Source: Alphaproteobacteria bacterium (GTDB lineage: Bacteria; Pseudomonadota; Alphaproteobacteria; Micropepsales; Micropepsaceae). Taken from it: a stretch of DNA of 17,174 nt. The position numbers and the translations under genes were made by a program. The stretch is from positions 2,276 through 19,449 of the forward strand of contig DMER01000236.1 in assembly GCA_003451645.1 (NCBI GenBank). The letters are read 5' to 3'. This document shows positions 1 to 7,756 of this stretch, piece by piece; within the stretch, counting starts at the first letter, position 1; each line of letters starts with the position of its first letter. Under the pieces are notes generated by a model. It was given only the letters and a program-made list of their open reading frames with translations. It made no database searches and was not told the origin of the DNA.

Positions 1-822
1 CAGGCCGCGCACGGTGAGATCGAGCGTGCCGTCGGGCGTTCCTTGCGCATCCAGGGTGAGGGTGCCAGCGCCTTTGATCTCCACGCCGTCAGCCGCGAAC
101 TGCGCACTCGCCAGTTTGACTGTCGCCGGGGTTTGAGGTCCAGGAGGTGCAATCTCGGCATCCAGGCGCAAGCGATCGATTTTCGGCCCAAGTGGGAGCG
201 CCAGGCCTTGCAAGATCAGGCCGTCCGCCTCGATCAGTGCCACGGCCTTCGCGAGCGATTGCTGTTTGTCTTTGTCAATCCAAGCGCTGCCGGACAGTTT
301 TGCGCGTGCGACGGTAAAGGGCAGGGACGTCTCCGCCCATTGCACCGTGCCGCGCGTCTCCTCTGTGTCCAGGGTGACGCGTTCAGGCGCGCTCGCATAG
401 CTCGCGGCCGCGGCCTTGGCGTGCGCGTCAATCGTGATTGTGTTTTCGCCTTGCGCGACGATCCAGCGCTGCTGTCCTGGGGCCACAAAGCGCACAGGTG
501 AAAGCGACCAGGGCCGGAACGACACGCGCAGGGTCTCCCCTGTCCAGCCGAAGCCGATCTGGTCATTCGCGTAAACGGGCTTTTCGAGGTCAGCGGCGAC
601 TGCGAAGGGGAAGCCAGTGAGCGCAATGGCCGACCACTGCGCGGTGATGCCAACAGCGGGCCCGCGTTCCTGCAACAGGCTTAGCTCCGATTTCAGCAGG
701 CCGCTCGCATAAAGCCACCATGCGGCATAAGCGGTGGTGAGGATGACCAGCGCGCCCGCGCCGAGGATGGCGCGCAAATGGTGGCGCACAAAACCGGGGT
801 GTGTCATGGGGCGGGCGTGCAT
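1..822 (-). CDS. DUF2125 domain-containing protein (partial, C-terminus cut by window edge)
   Basis: This is the first 274 codons of a gene that runs off the left edge. The translation has an N-terminal membrane anchor at about residues 17-39 (AILGAGALVILTTAYAAWWL). A beta-rich extracytoplasmic portion follows, with stretches such as QWSAIALTGFPF and WTGETLRVSFRPWSLSP that I recognise as typical of the alphaproteobacterial DUF2125 family. The molecular function of that family is not known to me. I chose the ATG at 822 because AGGTGAGG lies just upstream, overlapping the nrdJ stop. An in-frame ATG at 807 has no visible ribosome site. Only 10 bp separate it from the nrdJ stop, so it is probably co-transcribed with nrdJ, although no functional link is apparent. 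Family call is from recall and unverified. Confidence 0.8.
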   Translation of the reverse strand, partial: MHARPMTHPGFVRHHLRAILGAGALVILTTAYAAWWLYASGLLKSELSLLQERGPAVGITAQWSAIALTGFPFAVAADLEKPVYANDQIGFGWTGETLRVSFRPWSLSPVRFVAPGQQRWIVAQGENTITIDAHAKAAAASYASAPERVTLDTEETRGTVQWAETSLPFTVARAKLSGSAWIDKDKQQSLAKAVALIEADGLILQGLALPLGPKIDRLRLDAEIAPPGPQTPATVKLASAQFAADGVEIKGAGTLTLDAQGTPDGTLDLTVRGL

Positions 823-832
823 GGGGCCTCAC

Positions 833-3232
833 CTAACTGCAGCGCGAATAGCCGCAAGAGCCGCACGTGTCACAGCCTTCGATACGCATTAATCCCGGTG
901 CGGAGCATTTGGGACAGGTTTTGAGGCCGGGCAGGGGCTCAAGCGCTGCCATGGCGCGGGTGAAGGCGCCGGGAGCGGGCGTCACATTGGCATCGGGCGG
1001 GGGCTCCGATGTGCCAGTCACAAGGAAACCGATAGCCATTAGGTGCTCCTCGATCACCCGGCCAATGGCTGCCAGCAGTGAGGGTACATATTGGCCCGCC
1101 ACCCATTGCCCGCCGCGCGGGTCGAACACCGATTTGAGTTCGTCAACCACAAAGGACACATCGCCGCCCCGGCGGAAGACCGCACTGATCATGCGGGTGA
1201 GCGCGACCGTCCAGGCATAATGCTCCATATTCTTGGAGTTGATGAAAATCTCGAACGGCCGCCGCCGCCCGCCATCGATCAGATCGTTCAGGGTAATGTA
1301 GAGCGCGTGATCGGACTCCGGCCAACGGATCTTATAGGTCGTGCCAGCAAGCGCCTCGGGCCGGTCGAGCGGCTTGGTCATATAGACGATGCCGGCGGAG
1401 TCGGCGTTGGCCGCGCGCTCTTGCAGTTTGGGTTTAGTCTGCTCGCGGGTGATCGCGGCCGCTATTGGTTTGGCGGGTTCGGGCTCTGACCTTGGTTCCG
1501 CGGGGGCAGGAGGGGGGGTGGTGCTCTCGGGCGCCGGAGCCGCACTGAGGATCGAGCCTGTGATATCGTTTGGCCGGAATGTTGTGCAGCCCTTGCATCC
1601 GGCGTCGTAGGCGGTGCGATAGACATCCTTGAACGCCTCAAAACTAATGTCCTGAGGCACGTTTACGGTCTTGGAAATGGCGCTATCGATGAACTCCTGA
1701 GCCGCCGCCTGGATCGCGATATGGTCTTGTGGGCTCAAGTCCGCTGCGGTCACGAGGGAGGGCGGCAAGGGTGCCGACGCACCGCGCAACGCACGGAACC
1801 GGCTATAGGCCAAGCTCGCTACACGTTCGCGCCGCTCGCCAGCGCCAAAGCGCATCACGCGCTCTTGTTCCAAGGCGAAAACAGGTTCGATGCCACTGGA
1901 GACATTATTCGCCAGGAGCGAGATCGTGCCCGTCGGTGCGATTGAGGTGACGAGCCCATTGCGCAAACCGCGATCGGCAATCGCTGCGCGCAGCTCTGGT
2001 TCCATCCGCGAGGCATAGGCGGTGCCCAAGAACTTGTCCCGGTCGTAAAGCGGGAACGCACCCTTTTCGGCGGCCAAATCGGCGGAGGCGATGAGGGCCG
2101 CGCGCCGCAAACTGCGCAGCCATTGGCGGGTCAGCCGCACGGCGTCCACACCGCCATAGCGCGCGCCGCAATAGATCAGCGCGTCCGCCAGACCGGTGAC
2201 ACCCAGACCAATACGGCGCTTGCCCTTGGCCTCCCGCTCCTGCGCGGCGAGTGGATAGGCAGACACATCGATCACATTGTCGAGGAAGCGGATGGCCGTG
2301 GCGGTGAGCGTCTCGAGCGCCCGTACATCGAGCTCCGCGTGGGTGGTGAACGGATCTCGCACCAATTCGCCCAAATTGATCGAGCCCAGCAAACAGGCGC
2401 CAAAGGGCGGCAGCGGCTGCTCCCCGCAAGGGTTGGTGGCCGAAATCGTCTCGCAATAGCTCAGCGGGTTCTCGTTGTTGACGCGGTCGATGAAAATGAC
2501 GCCCGGCTCGGCATAGGCGTAGGTTGCCGCCATGATCCGGTTCCACAGGCCGCGCGCCGAGATCGTCCGGTGCACCTTGCCCGCAAAAACCAAATCCCAA
2601 GAGCGGTCGTCCTTCACCGCTTGCATGAACGCGTCAGTGACAAGGACAGACACATTGAAATTGCGCAGGCGCGCCGGATCGCGCTTGGCATCGATGAAGG
2701 CCTCAATGTCAGGGTGGTCGCAGCGCAAACACGCCATCATGGCGCCGCGCCGCGCGCCTGCCGACATGATCGTGCGGCACATCGCGTCCCAGACATCCAT
2801 GAAAGAGACGGGGCCGGAGGCGTCCGCGCCGAGCGCCTCGTTCAGCGCGCCATGGGGGCGCAAGGTGGAAAAGTCACAGCCAATGCCGCCGCCCGCCTGC
2901 ATGGTCAAAGCGCTGTCGCGCAAGGTGTCGAACACCGCGCGCATCTCGTCCGCGATCGTGCCCATGACGAAACAATTGAAGAGCGTCACGGCGCGGCCGG
3001 AGCCCGCACCCGCCAAGATGCGGCCTGCGGGCAAGAACTTGAACCCGGACAATGCCGAGCGGAATTGGGCGGCGGTGCGTTCGCGCAAGGCCTCACTCTC
3101 CGCCTGGGCCGCGGCATTGGCCACGCGCGTCCAGCTATCGTCCAGCGTGAGGTCCAAAGGCTCCCCATCGGGGCGCTTCAAGCGGTATTTCTCTTCCCAA
3201 ACGTGGCGAGAGAGCGCGCTCAACAATTCCAT
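833..3232 (-). CDS. nrdJ: Adenosylcobalamin-dependent (class II) ribonucleoside-diphosphate reductase
   Basis: Reduces ribonucleotides to deoxyribonucleotides using a coenzyme-B12-derived thiyl radical, in the cytoplasm and independently of oxygen. The 799-residue product has an N-terminal reductase domain. In the 10-stranded barrel, FNC (Cys87) and GAC (Cys280) are the expected redox pair and NPCGE supplies Asn267, Cys269 (thiyl radical) and Glu271. The 11-residue spacing Cys269-Cys280 matches the Thermotoga-type enzyme as I recall it. GCKGCTTFRPN marks the end of the barrel. A Pro/Glu/Ala-rich linker follows, then a TSCPD domain, then a C-terminal Cys cluster (CPKC...CDTCGSCGYSRC) suited to handing electrons from thioredoxin to the active site. 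The frame stays open to a TTG at 3262. I prefer ATG 3232 because a possible promoter and palindrome occupy the intervening bases. Many alphaproteobacterial NrdJ proteins are about 1200 residues, so this is the shorter type. Confidence 0.95.
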   Translation of the reverse strand: MELLSALSRHVWEEKYRLKRPDGEPLDLTLDDSWTRVANAAAQAESEALRERTAAQFRSALSGFKFLPAGRILAGAGSGRAVTLFNCFVMGTIADEMRAVFDTLRDSALTMQAGGGIGCDFSTLRPHGALNEALGADASGPVSFMDVWDAMCRTIMSAGARRGAMMACLRCDHPDIEAFIDAKRDPARLRNFNVSVLVTDAFMQAVKDDRSWDLVFAGKVHRTISARGLWNRIMAATYAYAEPGVIFIDRVNNENPLSYCETISATNPCGEQPLPPFGACLLGSINLGELVRDPFTTHAELDVRALETLTATAIRFLDNVIDVSAYPLAAQEREAKGKRRIGLGVTGLADALIYCGARYGGVDAVRLTRQWLRSLRRAALIASADLAAEKGAFPLYDRDKFLGTAYASRMEPELRAAIADRGLRNGLVTSIAPTGTISLLANNVSSGIEPVFALEQERVMRFGAGERRERVASLAYSRFRALRGASAPLPPSLVTAADLSPQDHIAIQAAAQEFIDSAISKTVNVPQDISFEAFKDVYRTAYDAGCKGCTTFRPNDITGSILSAAPAPESTTPPPAPAEPRSEPEPAKPIAAAITREQTKPKLQERAANADSAGIVYMTKPLDRPEALAGTTYKIRWPESDHALYITLNDLIDGGRRRPFEIFINSKNMEHYAWTVALTRMISAVFRRGGDVSFVVDELKSVFDPRGGQWVAGQYVPSLLAAIGRVIEEHLMAIGFLVTGTSEPPPDANVTPAPGAFTRAMAALEPLPGLKTCPKCSAPGLMRIEGCDTCGSCGYSRCS

Positions 3233-3248
3233 GGGGCACGACCTATTG

Positions 3249-3290
3249 TGAACAGAGTTCAACTCTATACGAGCGGTTGGGCCCCGTCAA
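3249..3290 (-). promoter_or_regulatory. Possible nrdJ promoter with a small palindrome
   Basis: Read on the minus strand, TTGACG (3285-3290) and TATAGA (3264-3269) resemble -35 and -10 boxes, but the 15-bp spacer is shorter than ideal. Just downstream is TGAACTCTGTTCA (3249-3261), five-base arms around a three-base centre, placed where transcription would start. If this promoter is used, the TTG at 3262 would lie upstream of the transcript, which supports ATG 3232 as the nrdJ start. I found no cobalamin riboswitch in this short gap. Weak evidence. Confidence 0.3.
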
Positions 3291-3356
3291 TCGGTGTTCT
3301 TGAAAAGTTCTAGGCGTGGCCAGTCTCAGAATACGGGCGCGGCCCTTGCCAGTTGC

Positions 3357-4106
3357 TTAGCTCGCGGCAAGGAGTTCGGCTGTGCGGGTTTCGATGCGCG
3401 ATTGCAGTTCGGCCATGAAGGCCTGCCGCTTAAGACCTGGCGGGATCGGTTCAAGGAATTCGAACACGATGTGTCCCGGTTTGCGCCAAGGGCCTGAGCG
3501 AGGCCAGAACAGCCCGGAATTGAGGGCTGCGGGCACACACGGAACCCCCAGTTGACTATAGAGGGCCGCGATCCCGGGCTTGTAGTCGGGCTCGGCGCCA
3601 GGAACCTTGCGAGTGCCTTCAGGAAAGATGACGACGGCCCGACCGTGAGCCAGGCGATCTTTGGCCTCGGTGACCATGCTCTTGAGCGCGCTGGCGCCTG
3701 CATCGCGGTCAACCCAGATCGACCCCATGCGATGGGCGAACCAGCCCCAGAACGGCACGTAGGACAGCTCCTTTTTGACGATGACGGCTGGGTCCTTGAG
3801 GATGACGTTGATGGCGATCGTCTCCCACATCGACTGATGCTTGGAGGCGAGCAGATACGGCCCGCCGGGCAAACGCTCGCGTCCGCGCACCTCGAAGGTG
3901 ATGCCGGCGCAGGTGCGCAGCGCCCACAAGGTCGCGAGGCACCAATATTCCAGGCCTTTGCGTATAACGATCCGTGGCAGGAGCAATGATGGCAGCCAGG
4001 CAATGTTCATCGGGATCGTGTAGAGCCAGAAGCACAGCTGAAAGAGAAGCGAGCGGCCCATGTCGGCCGAGGTCAACGGGGCGTTTGCTGCGGGCGCCTG
4101 CATCAT
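3357..4106 (-). CDS. plsC: 1-acyl-sn-glycerol-3-phosphate acyltransferase (lysophosphatidate acyltransferase)
   Basis: Acylates lysophosphatidic acid to phosphatidic acid, the second acylation of phospholipid synthesis, at the inner membrane. The 249-residue protein has a hydrophobic N-terminal region (about 19-45) and the PlsC-family blocks KHQSMWET (His90), a central VPFWGWFAHRMGSIWVDRD segment and FPEGTR (161-166), the substrate phosphate-binding motif. The usual HX4D catalytic motif reads HX4E here (His90, Glu95). I believe this occurs in other alphaproteobacterial homologues, so it need not mean loss of activity. The frame is open further upstream to 4295, but that overlaps the ydcF-like gene. 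The tandem ATGATG at 4106/4103 lies 23 bp past that gene's stop and is the sensible start. Probably the last gene of the ftsE-ftsX-ydcF-plsC operon. Confidence 0.92.
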   Translation of the reverse strand: MMQAPAANAPLTSADMGRSLLFQLCFWLYTIPMNIAWLPSLLLPRIVIRKGLEYWCLATLWALRTCAGITFEVRGRERLPGGPYLLASKHQSMWETIAINVILKDPAVIVKKELSYVPFWGWFAHRMGSIWVDRDAGASALKSMVTEAKDRLAHGRAVVIFPEGTRKVPGAEPDYKPGIAALYSQLGVPCVPAALNSGLFWPRSGPWRKPGHIVFEFLEPIPPGLKRQAFMAELQSRIETRTAELLAAS

Positions 4107-4129
4107 CGCGTGTCTCTGGATCGGGTGCG

Positions 4130-4939
4130 TTAGGTTTTGGGTTCGGCGCTCAGGATTGGCTCGTCGCCAGGATTGGCGCCACCATACTCGATCCGGGCCT
4201 CCACGCCCTGATGAAAGCGAAAGCCCAAAGGCTCCAACCCATTCAGGCGGACCCAAGAGGCCAGATATTTGGTGTATTCGCTCATCAGAAGCCACGCAGC
4301 GTCACGATCCTGCCACCAATCGCCCATGTCCAACTCGCGGGGGAACACAGGCTGACCGACCAGCTTCACGCCAGGCAGTGCTGCCCGGAACTCCATGAGC
4401 GAGCGCGGCAAGTGATAGGCAGCGGTCACCACGATGATCGAGCGATAGTTGTGCCGGCGTACCCAGGCCGCGGCCTCGACCGCATTCTCAATCGTGTTCG
4501 AGGCGCCTCGGCCCAGATCGACGCAGCAGGCATAAACGCGTCTCGGACCGTCGATCTGGCGCTTGAGCTCGTCGCGGGTCACGGTATTGTTGACACCCGT
4601 GATCAGGAGGCGCGCGCCGCGCCTCTCGGCCAGAAGGCTCATGGCCTTGTCGAGGCGGGCATCACCGCCGGTGAGAGCCACGATGGCATCCGCGCTTTTC
4701 GGTTCGGAGCCAATGCGCTCCAAGGCGCCAATGAAGGCGACCAGACCAATCGCATAGGCCGACAGGCCAGCCAATCCGATAAGGATCGCCAGCCGCCTCT
4801 TCAGCCCATATGAATGTCGCTCTCGCCGGATCATTACCACGGGTCTTTGGTTGGTCTGCCAGATAGCCATGCTGCTGCGGTCTTCAGCCATTGGGCGAAT
4901 CATAATCGCTTGAAACGCGCGTGTCGCGCGAAAATCCAT
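4130..4939 (-). CDS. YdcF family (DUF218) membrane-anchored protein
   Basis: A 269-residue protein with a basic N-terminus, one membrane segment at about 50-72, then a DUF218 domain outside the membrane. The family blocks are visible: DAIVALTGGDARLDKAM (84-100), GASNTIENA (145-153) and IIVVTAAYHLPRSLMEF (168-184). DUF218/YdcF/SanA proteins are linked in other bacteria to envelope integrity and vancomycin sensitivity, but the biochemical reaction is uncertain, so I assign no substrate. The ATG at 4939 follows the ftsX stop by 15 bp with CAGGGCAGG just upstream, so translation from it is plausible despite several later in-frame ATGs. Position between ftsX and plsC suggests an envelope role. Confidence 0.9.
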   Translation of the reverse strand: MDFRATRAFQAIMIRPMAEDRSSMAIWQTNQRPVVMIRRERHSYGLKRRLAILIGLAGLSAYAIGLVAFIGALERIGSEPKSADAIVALTGGDARLDKAMSLLAERRGARLLITGVNNTVTRDELKRQIDGPRRVYACCVDLGRGASNTIENAVEAAAWVRRHNYRSIIVVTAAYHLPRSLMEFRAALPGVKLVGQPVFPRELDMGDWWQDRDAAWLLMSEYTKYLASWVRLNGLEPLGFRFHQGVEARIEYGGANPGDEPILSAEPKT

Positions 4940-4954
4940 ATCCTGCCCTGAGGG

Positions 4955-5851
4955 CTAGGGCATGCGCCCAATGACGCGCAGGACGGTCATGCGCGCAGTT
5001 AGTGTCGCTATTGCTGCGGATGCGAGGGGCACAAGGATCAACCAGAGCAGATGCCAGGGCGAGGCCATGATATGCGGCGTAAACGCGGATGAACCTGGCC
5101 CTGCGGCTCGGTCCCAAATCCAGGCCGCACCCATCAATGTCACGAGCGAAAGCATCAACCCAATCAGGCCACCTCGCAGGCCCAGCCACAGAAAGTGCCG
5201 TTCGTATTCCCTAGCGATGAAGACATCCTTTGCACCGATCATGTGGACGACTTCCACAATGTCGCGATGTACATTCAGTCCCGCCTGGGTCGCGAAGACT
5301 ATAACTGCAAGCGTTGCCAAGGTAATCAGGCCCAGGACAGCCCATCCGACCCCCAGGGCCGAGCGTGCGAAACCAGATAATTCCTCGTTCCAATGTTTGT
5401 GATCGTCCAGTGTCGCACCAGGAACCGCGCCGAGCGCGGCCCGCAAGGCTTGCGTGTCGACCTTTTCACCTGACTTGATCTGCACTTCGATCAATTGGGG
5501 GACAGGAAGATCTTGCAGCACATTGCCTTGGCCCAGCCATGGCTCCAGCAAGGACGCCGCCTCCTCGCGGGAGAGCGCGCGGGCACGCAGAATGCCAGGC
5601 CAAGACTGGAGGACACGCATAGCCGCGTCTGTCTGATCCTCCGCAGAGATTTGGTCCGTAACTGCCAGCTGAACTGTCATCGATGCCGACAAGCCACGCG
5701 ACCAGCCAGAGGCGATATCGCTCAAGGTCAGGACGGCACCAAGCGTCAGGCAGGCTAAAAAGTTCATCACCGCAATGATGATGTGCAACGTCGCGCCGGA
5801 GGCACTCTCCGACGGCATGAGCTGCAATTTGCGATAACCAAAGGTCAGCAC
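4955..5851 (-). CDS. ftsX: Cell-division ABC-transporter-like permease FtsX
   Basis: Integral membrane partner of FtsE. At the division site the FtsEX complex couples ATP hydrolysis to periplasmic peptidoglycan hydrolysis and divisome function. The 298-residue protein has the FtsX layout: membrane segment 1 at about 22-44, a periplasmic domain (about 50-165) containing LPVPQLIEV (115-123), then three segments at about 168-188, 221-243 and 267-285. The cytoplasmic loop HMIGAKDVFIAREYERHF (203-220) is the conserved stretch that contacts the ATPase. The start is GTG at 5851, with GAGG just upstream overlapping the ftsE stop. Six bases separate it from ftsE, so the two are translated from one mRNA. 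Membrane boundaries are estimated by eye. Confidence 0.93.
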   Translation of the reverse strand: MLTFGYRKLQLMPSESASGATLHIIIAVMNFLACLTLGAVLTLSDIASGWSRGLSASMTVQLAVTDQISAEDQTDAAMRVLQSWPGILRARALSREEAASLLEPWLGQGNVLQDLPVPQLIEVQIKSGEKVDTQALRAALGAVPGATLDDHKHWNEELSGFARSALGVGWAVLGLITLATLAVIVFATQAGLNVHRDIVEVVHMIGAKDVFIAREYERHFLWLGLRGGLIGLMLSLVTLMGAAWIWDRAAGPGSSAFTPHIMASPWHLLWLILVPLASAAIATLTARMTVLRVIGRMP

Positions 5852-5857
5852 GGGGCC

Positions 5858-6541
5858 TCAAAAAGCCAAGTGTTGGGGTTTGGGCGGCAACATGGTCAAG
5901 CGGCCCTCACCCAAACGAAACACACGCGCATTAACCCTGTCCAGGATGTTCTGGTCGTGGGTCGCAATCATCACGCAGGTGCCCAGCCGGTTTAGCTCCA
6001 GGAAGAGGCGCAAGATCCGCTCGCCAATCTCCGGGTCGACATTGCCGGTTGGCTCGTCCGCGAGCAAGAGGTCAGGCTTTGCAACTACTGCGCGCGCAAT
6101 GGCGACACGCTGTTTTTCTCCGCCCGACAGGGTCGCGGGTTTGGCATTTTGACGTTGCCCCAGTCCGACCCATTCCAACAGCTCTTCAACTTCTGCGCGA
6201 TAGAGGCGCTCATCTTCCTGGGCGATCTTGCGCGGCAGGGCCACGTTTTCGTAAACGGTCAGGTGCTCAATCAGGCGAAAGTCTTGAAAAACAACGCCAA
6301 TTTTACGCCGGAGCATCGGGGTTTCCGCTTTGCTCAAGGTGGATATGTCCTTGCCAAACAGCGAGATGAGGCCGCGCGTTTGGTGTTCCGCGAGATAGAG
6401 CAGCCGCAAAAGCGTGGTCTTGCCAGCGCCAGAGGGTCCTGTCAGAAGTTGCAGTGAGCCTGCCTCGAGCGAAAAGCTAACGTCACGTAGGACCTCTGGG
6501 CCCATGCCATAGCGCATGCCGACATTCTCGAAACGAACCAC
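5858..6541 (-). CDS. ftsE: Cell-division ATP-binding protein FtsE
   Basis: Cytoplasmic ABC ATPase that pairs with FtsX. The 227-residue product has the full set of ABC motifs: Walker A GPSGAGKTT (35-43), Q-loop Gln86 in VVFQD, signature LSGGEKQ (138-144), Walker B DLLLADEP (157-164) and H-loop His195 in ATHD. The N-terminus VRFENVGMRYG is the usual FtsE opening, so the GTG at 6541 is accepted as the start even though only a weak AAAGG-like site precedes it. First gene of the minus-strand operon, divergent from the zinc-ribbon gene. Its short C-terminal tail (about 215-227) is variable in the family. Confidence 0.95.
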   Translation of the reverse strand: MVRFENVGMRYGMGPEVLRDVSFSLEAGSLQLLTGPSGAGKTTLLRLLYLAEHQTRGLISLFGKDISTLSKAETPMLRRKIGVVFQDFRLIEHLTVYENVALPRKIAQEDERLYRAEVEELLEWVGLGQRQNAKPATLSGGEKQRVAIARAVVAKPDLLLADEPTGNVDPEIGERILRLFLELNRLGTCVMIATHDQNILDRVNARVFRLGEGRLTMLPPKPQHLAF

Positions 6542-6679
6542 AGTTTAAGCCTTTTGGTTTAGATGTTTAGCTCGCAAAGTTCGCACGGAGGCCCGCTTGC
6601 GCCGCTTTTGTGGATATGTCAAACACAGGGATGACGGACGAATGTGGCGGACCCAAAGCGCAGGGAAAGCCGGAATCTC
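6542..6679. promoter_or_regulatory. Divergent intergenic region, ftsE / zinc-ribbon gene
   Basis: These 138 bases must carry the start signals for the ftsE operon (leftwards) and the zinc-ribbon-hpt-receiver operon (rightwards). I see no convincing -35/-10 pair in either direction. A minus-strand TTGACA (6617-6622) lies beside ATATCCACA (minus strand, 6609-6617), which differs at its first base from the DnaA box TTATCCACA. Neither site has been shown to function. Confidence 0.35.
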
Positions 6680-7744
6680 ATGATAGTTAGCTGTCCCAAT
6701 TGTTCAACGCGTTATGTGCTCGATGCCGCCATGATCAGGCCGCCGGGGCGCCATGTCCGCTGCGCGCGCTGTCAGCTCACCTGGTTCCAGGAGCCCGCTC
6801 TCGATCTTGGCGCCGATGCCATGGTGCCGGAAGCTCTCGATGCTCCGATCGCGGACAAATCGCGCATGCTGCCTTCGCCTGCCATGCGCGCTCCGGCTCC
6901 ACGCGAGCGTGAGGCGATGCGCGACACTGAGGAGGCGCCCGCTTATCGTGACCGGCAACGCGACATGGCGCGTGACCTGTCTCGTGACATGCCGCGAGAG
7001 GTTGCGCGCGAGCAGGCTCGCGATGTTTTGCGCGAGCAGCCGCGTGATGTCGTCAGAGAAGCACTCGGCCATGATACTTACGCACCACAGACCCAGCCGG
7101 TAACGCGCGAGATCTCACGCGACGCCATGCGCGACATGAGCCGCGATTTCGATCCCGCCGAACAATCCTTCGATCAGCCGCGTGGTCATTTTGGCTCTGC
7201 CAGAGCGCCTGCGGCGGACGATCCGATGTTCGACGGCGTGCGCAGTCCTGAGCGCGACCAGCGTCGCGAACGGACACGCAGCAGCGGCGAGCGCAAGCGC
7301 GGAGGCTCCGCGGGCACCTGGGCCCTGGTGCTCGGTGGTCTGGCGCTGGTGATGGTGGCGGGCATTGTCGGTGTCCAATTCCGCGAGCAGATCGTCAAGA
7401 TCGAACCTGCGACCGCATCGCTTTACGAGCGTCTCGGCTATGGCGAGATCAATTCGCGCGGGCTGGATTTCGAAGGGGTCACCTATGCGCGGGAGATTGA
7501 CAATGGGGTCACGGTGCTCGCGATCCGCGGCCAGATTGTCAACGTGTCAGATCGCGAACTGCCGGTCCCGCCGGTCCGCGTGACCGTGCGCGATGCAGAC
7601 AAGCGCGACCTTTATCAATGGACCTTCACGCCCGAGACACCAAAACTGACGCCCAAGAGCCGGGCCGATTTCACGACCAGGCTCGAGAGCCCGCCGCCCG
7701 ATGCGTGGGACCTTGAAATCCGCTTCGCGAAGGCGGGAGAGTAG
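6680..7744 (+). CDS. MJ0042-type zinc-ribbon membrane protein with charged tetrapeptide repeats
   Basis: A 354-residue protein of unknown function. The first 35 residues hold CPNC...CARC (Cys5, Cys8, Cys28, Cys31), an MJ0042-type zinc ribbon that is typically N-terminal in alphaproteobacteria. A long polar region then carries arginine/acid pairs every fourth residue (about 94-127 and 143-156). One membrane segment follows at about 213-234 (WALVLGGLALVMVAGIVGV), then a DUF3426-like beta-rich domain (about 255-354, with GQIVNVSDRELPVPPVRVTVRD). So the zinc ribbon is probably cytoplasmic and the C-terminal domain periplasmic. The frame is open to a GTG at 6644, but ATG 6680 gives the family's usual MIVSCPNCSTRY opening. 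First gene of the rightward operon with hpt and the receiver. Confidence 0.85.
   Translation: MIVSCPNCSTRYVLDAAMIRPPGRHVRCARCQLTWFQEPALDLGADAMVPEALDAPIADKSRMLPSPAMRAPAPREREAMRDTEEAPAYRDRQRDMARDLSRDMPREVAREQARDVLREQPRDVVREALGHDTYAPQTQPVTREISRDAMRDMSRDFDPAEQSFDQPRGHFGSARAPAADDPMFDGVRSPERDQRRERTRSSGERKRGGSAGTWALVLGGLALVMVAGIVGVQFREQIVKIEPATASLYERLGYGEINSRGLDFEGVTYAREIDNGVTVLAIRGQIVNVSDRELPVPPVRVTVRDADKRDLYQWTFTPETPKLTPKSRADFTTRLESPPPDAWDLEIRFAKAGE
6959..7147 (+). repeat. [R-D/E-x-x] tetrapeptide (12-bp) repeat tracts inside the zinc-ribbon gene
   Basis: From 6959 to 7060, nine consecutive four-residue units begin with Arg followed by Asp or Glu (RDMA, RDLS, RDMP, REVA, REQA, RDVL, REQP, RDVV, REAL). 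After a short break a second tract of four units runs from 7106 to 7147. The DNA repeat has a 12-bp period that is degenerate at third positions. The Arg/acid register is therefore held at the protein level. Two positions favour small or hydrophobic residues. Confidence 0.85.
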
Positions 7745-7756
7745 AGCCGGTTTGCG

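Noticed and set aside
2123..3313. A 396-codon frame on the plus strand opposite nrdJ.
   Set aside because: Shadow frame of nrdJ in GC-rich DNA; Arg/His/Ala-rich with no family features.
3263..3356. Intrinsic terminator between plsC and nrdJ.
   Set aside because: Only short GC dyads and no T-run on the minus strand.
3974..4813. A 279-codon plus-strand frame across plsC and the ydcF-like gene.
   Set aside because: Spans two genes that carry clear family motifs on the other strand; no motif of its own.
6631..6690. A 19-codon frame (ATG at 6631, MTDECGGPKAQGKPESHDS) upstream of the zinc-ribbon start, a possible leader peptide.
   Set aside because: Overlaps the zinc-ribbon start in another frame; no repeated regulatory codon run or attenuator-like hairpins.
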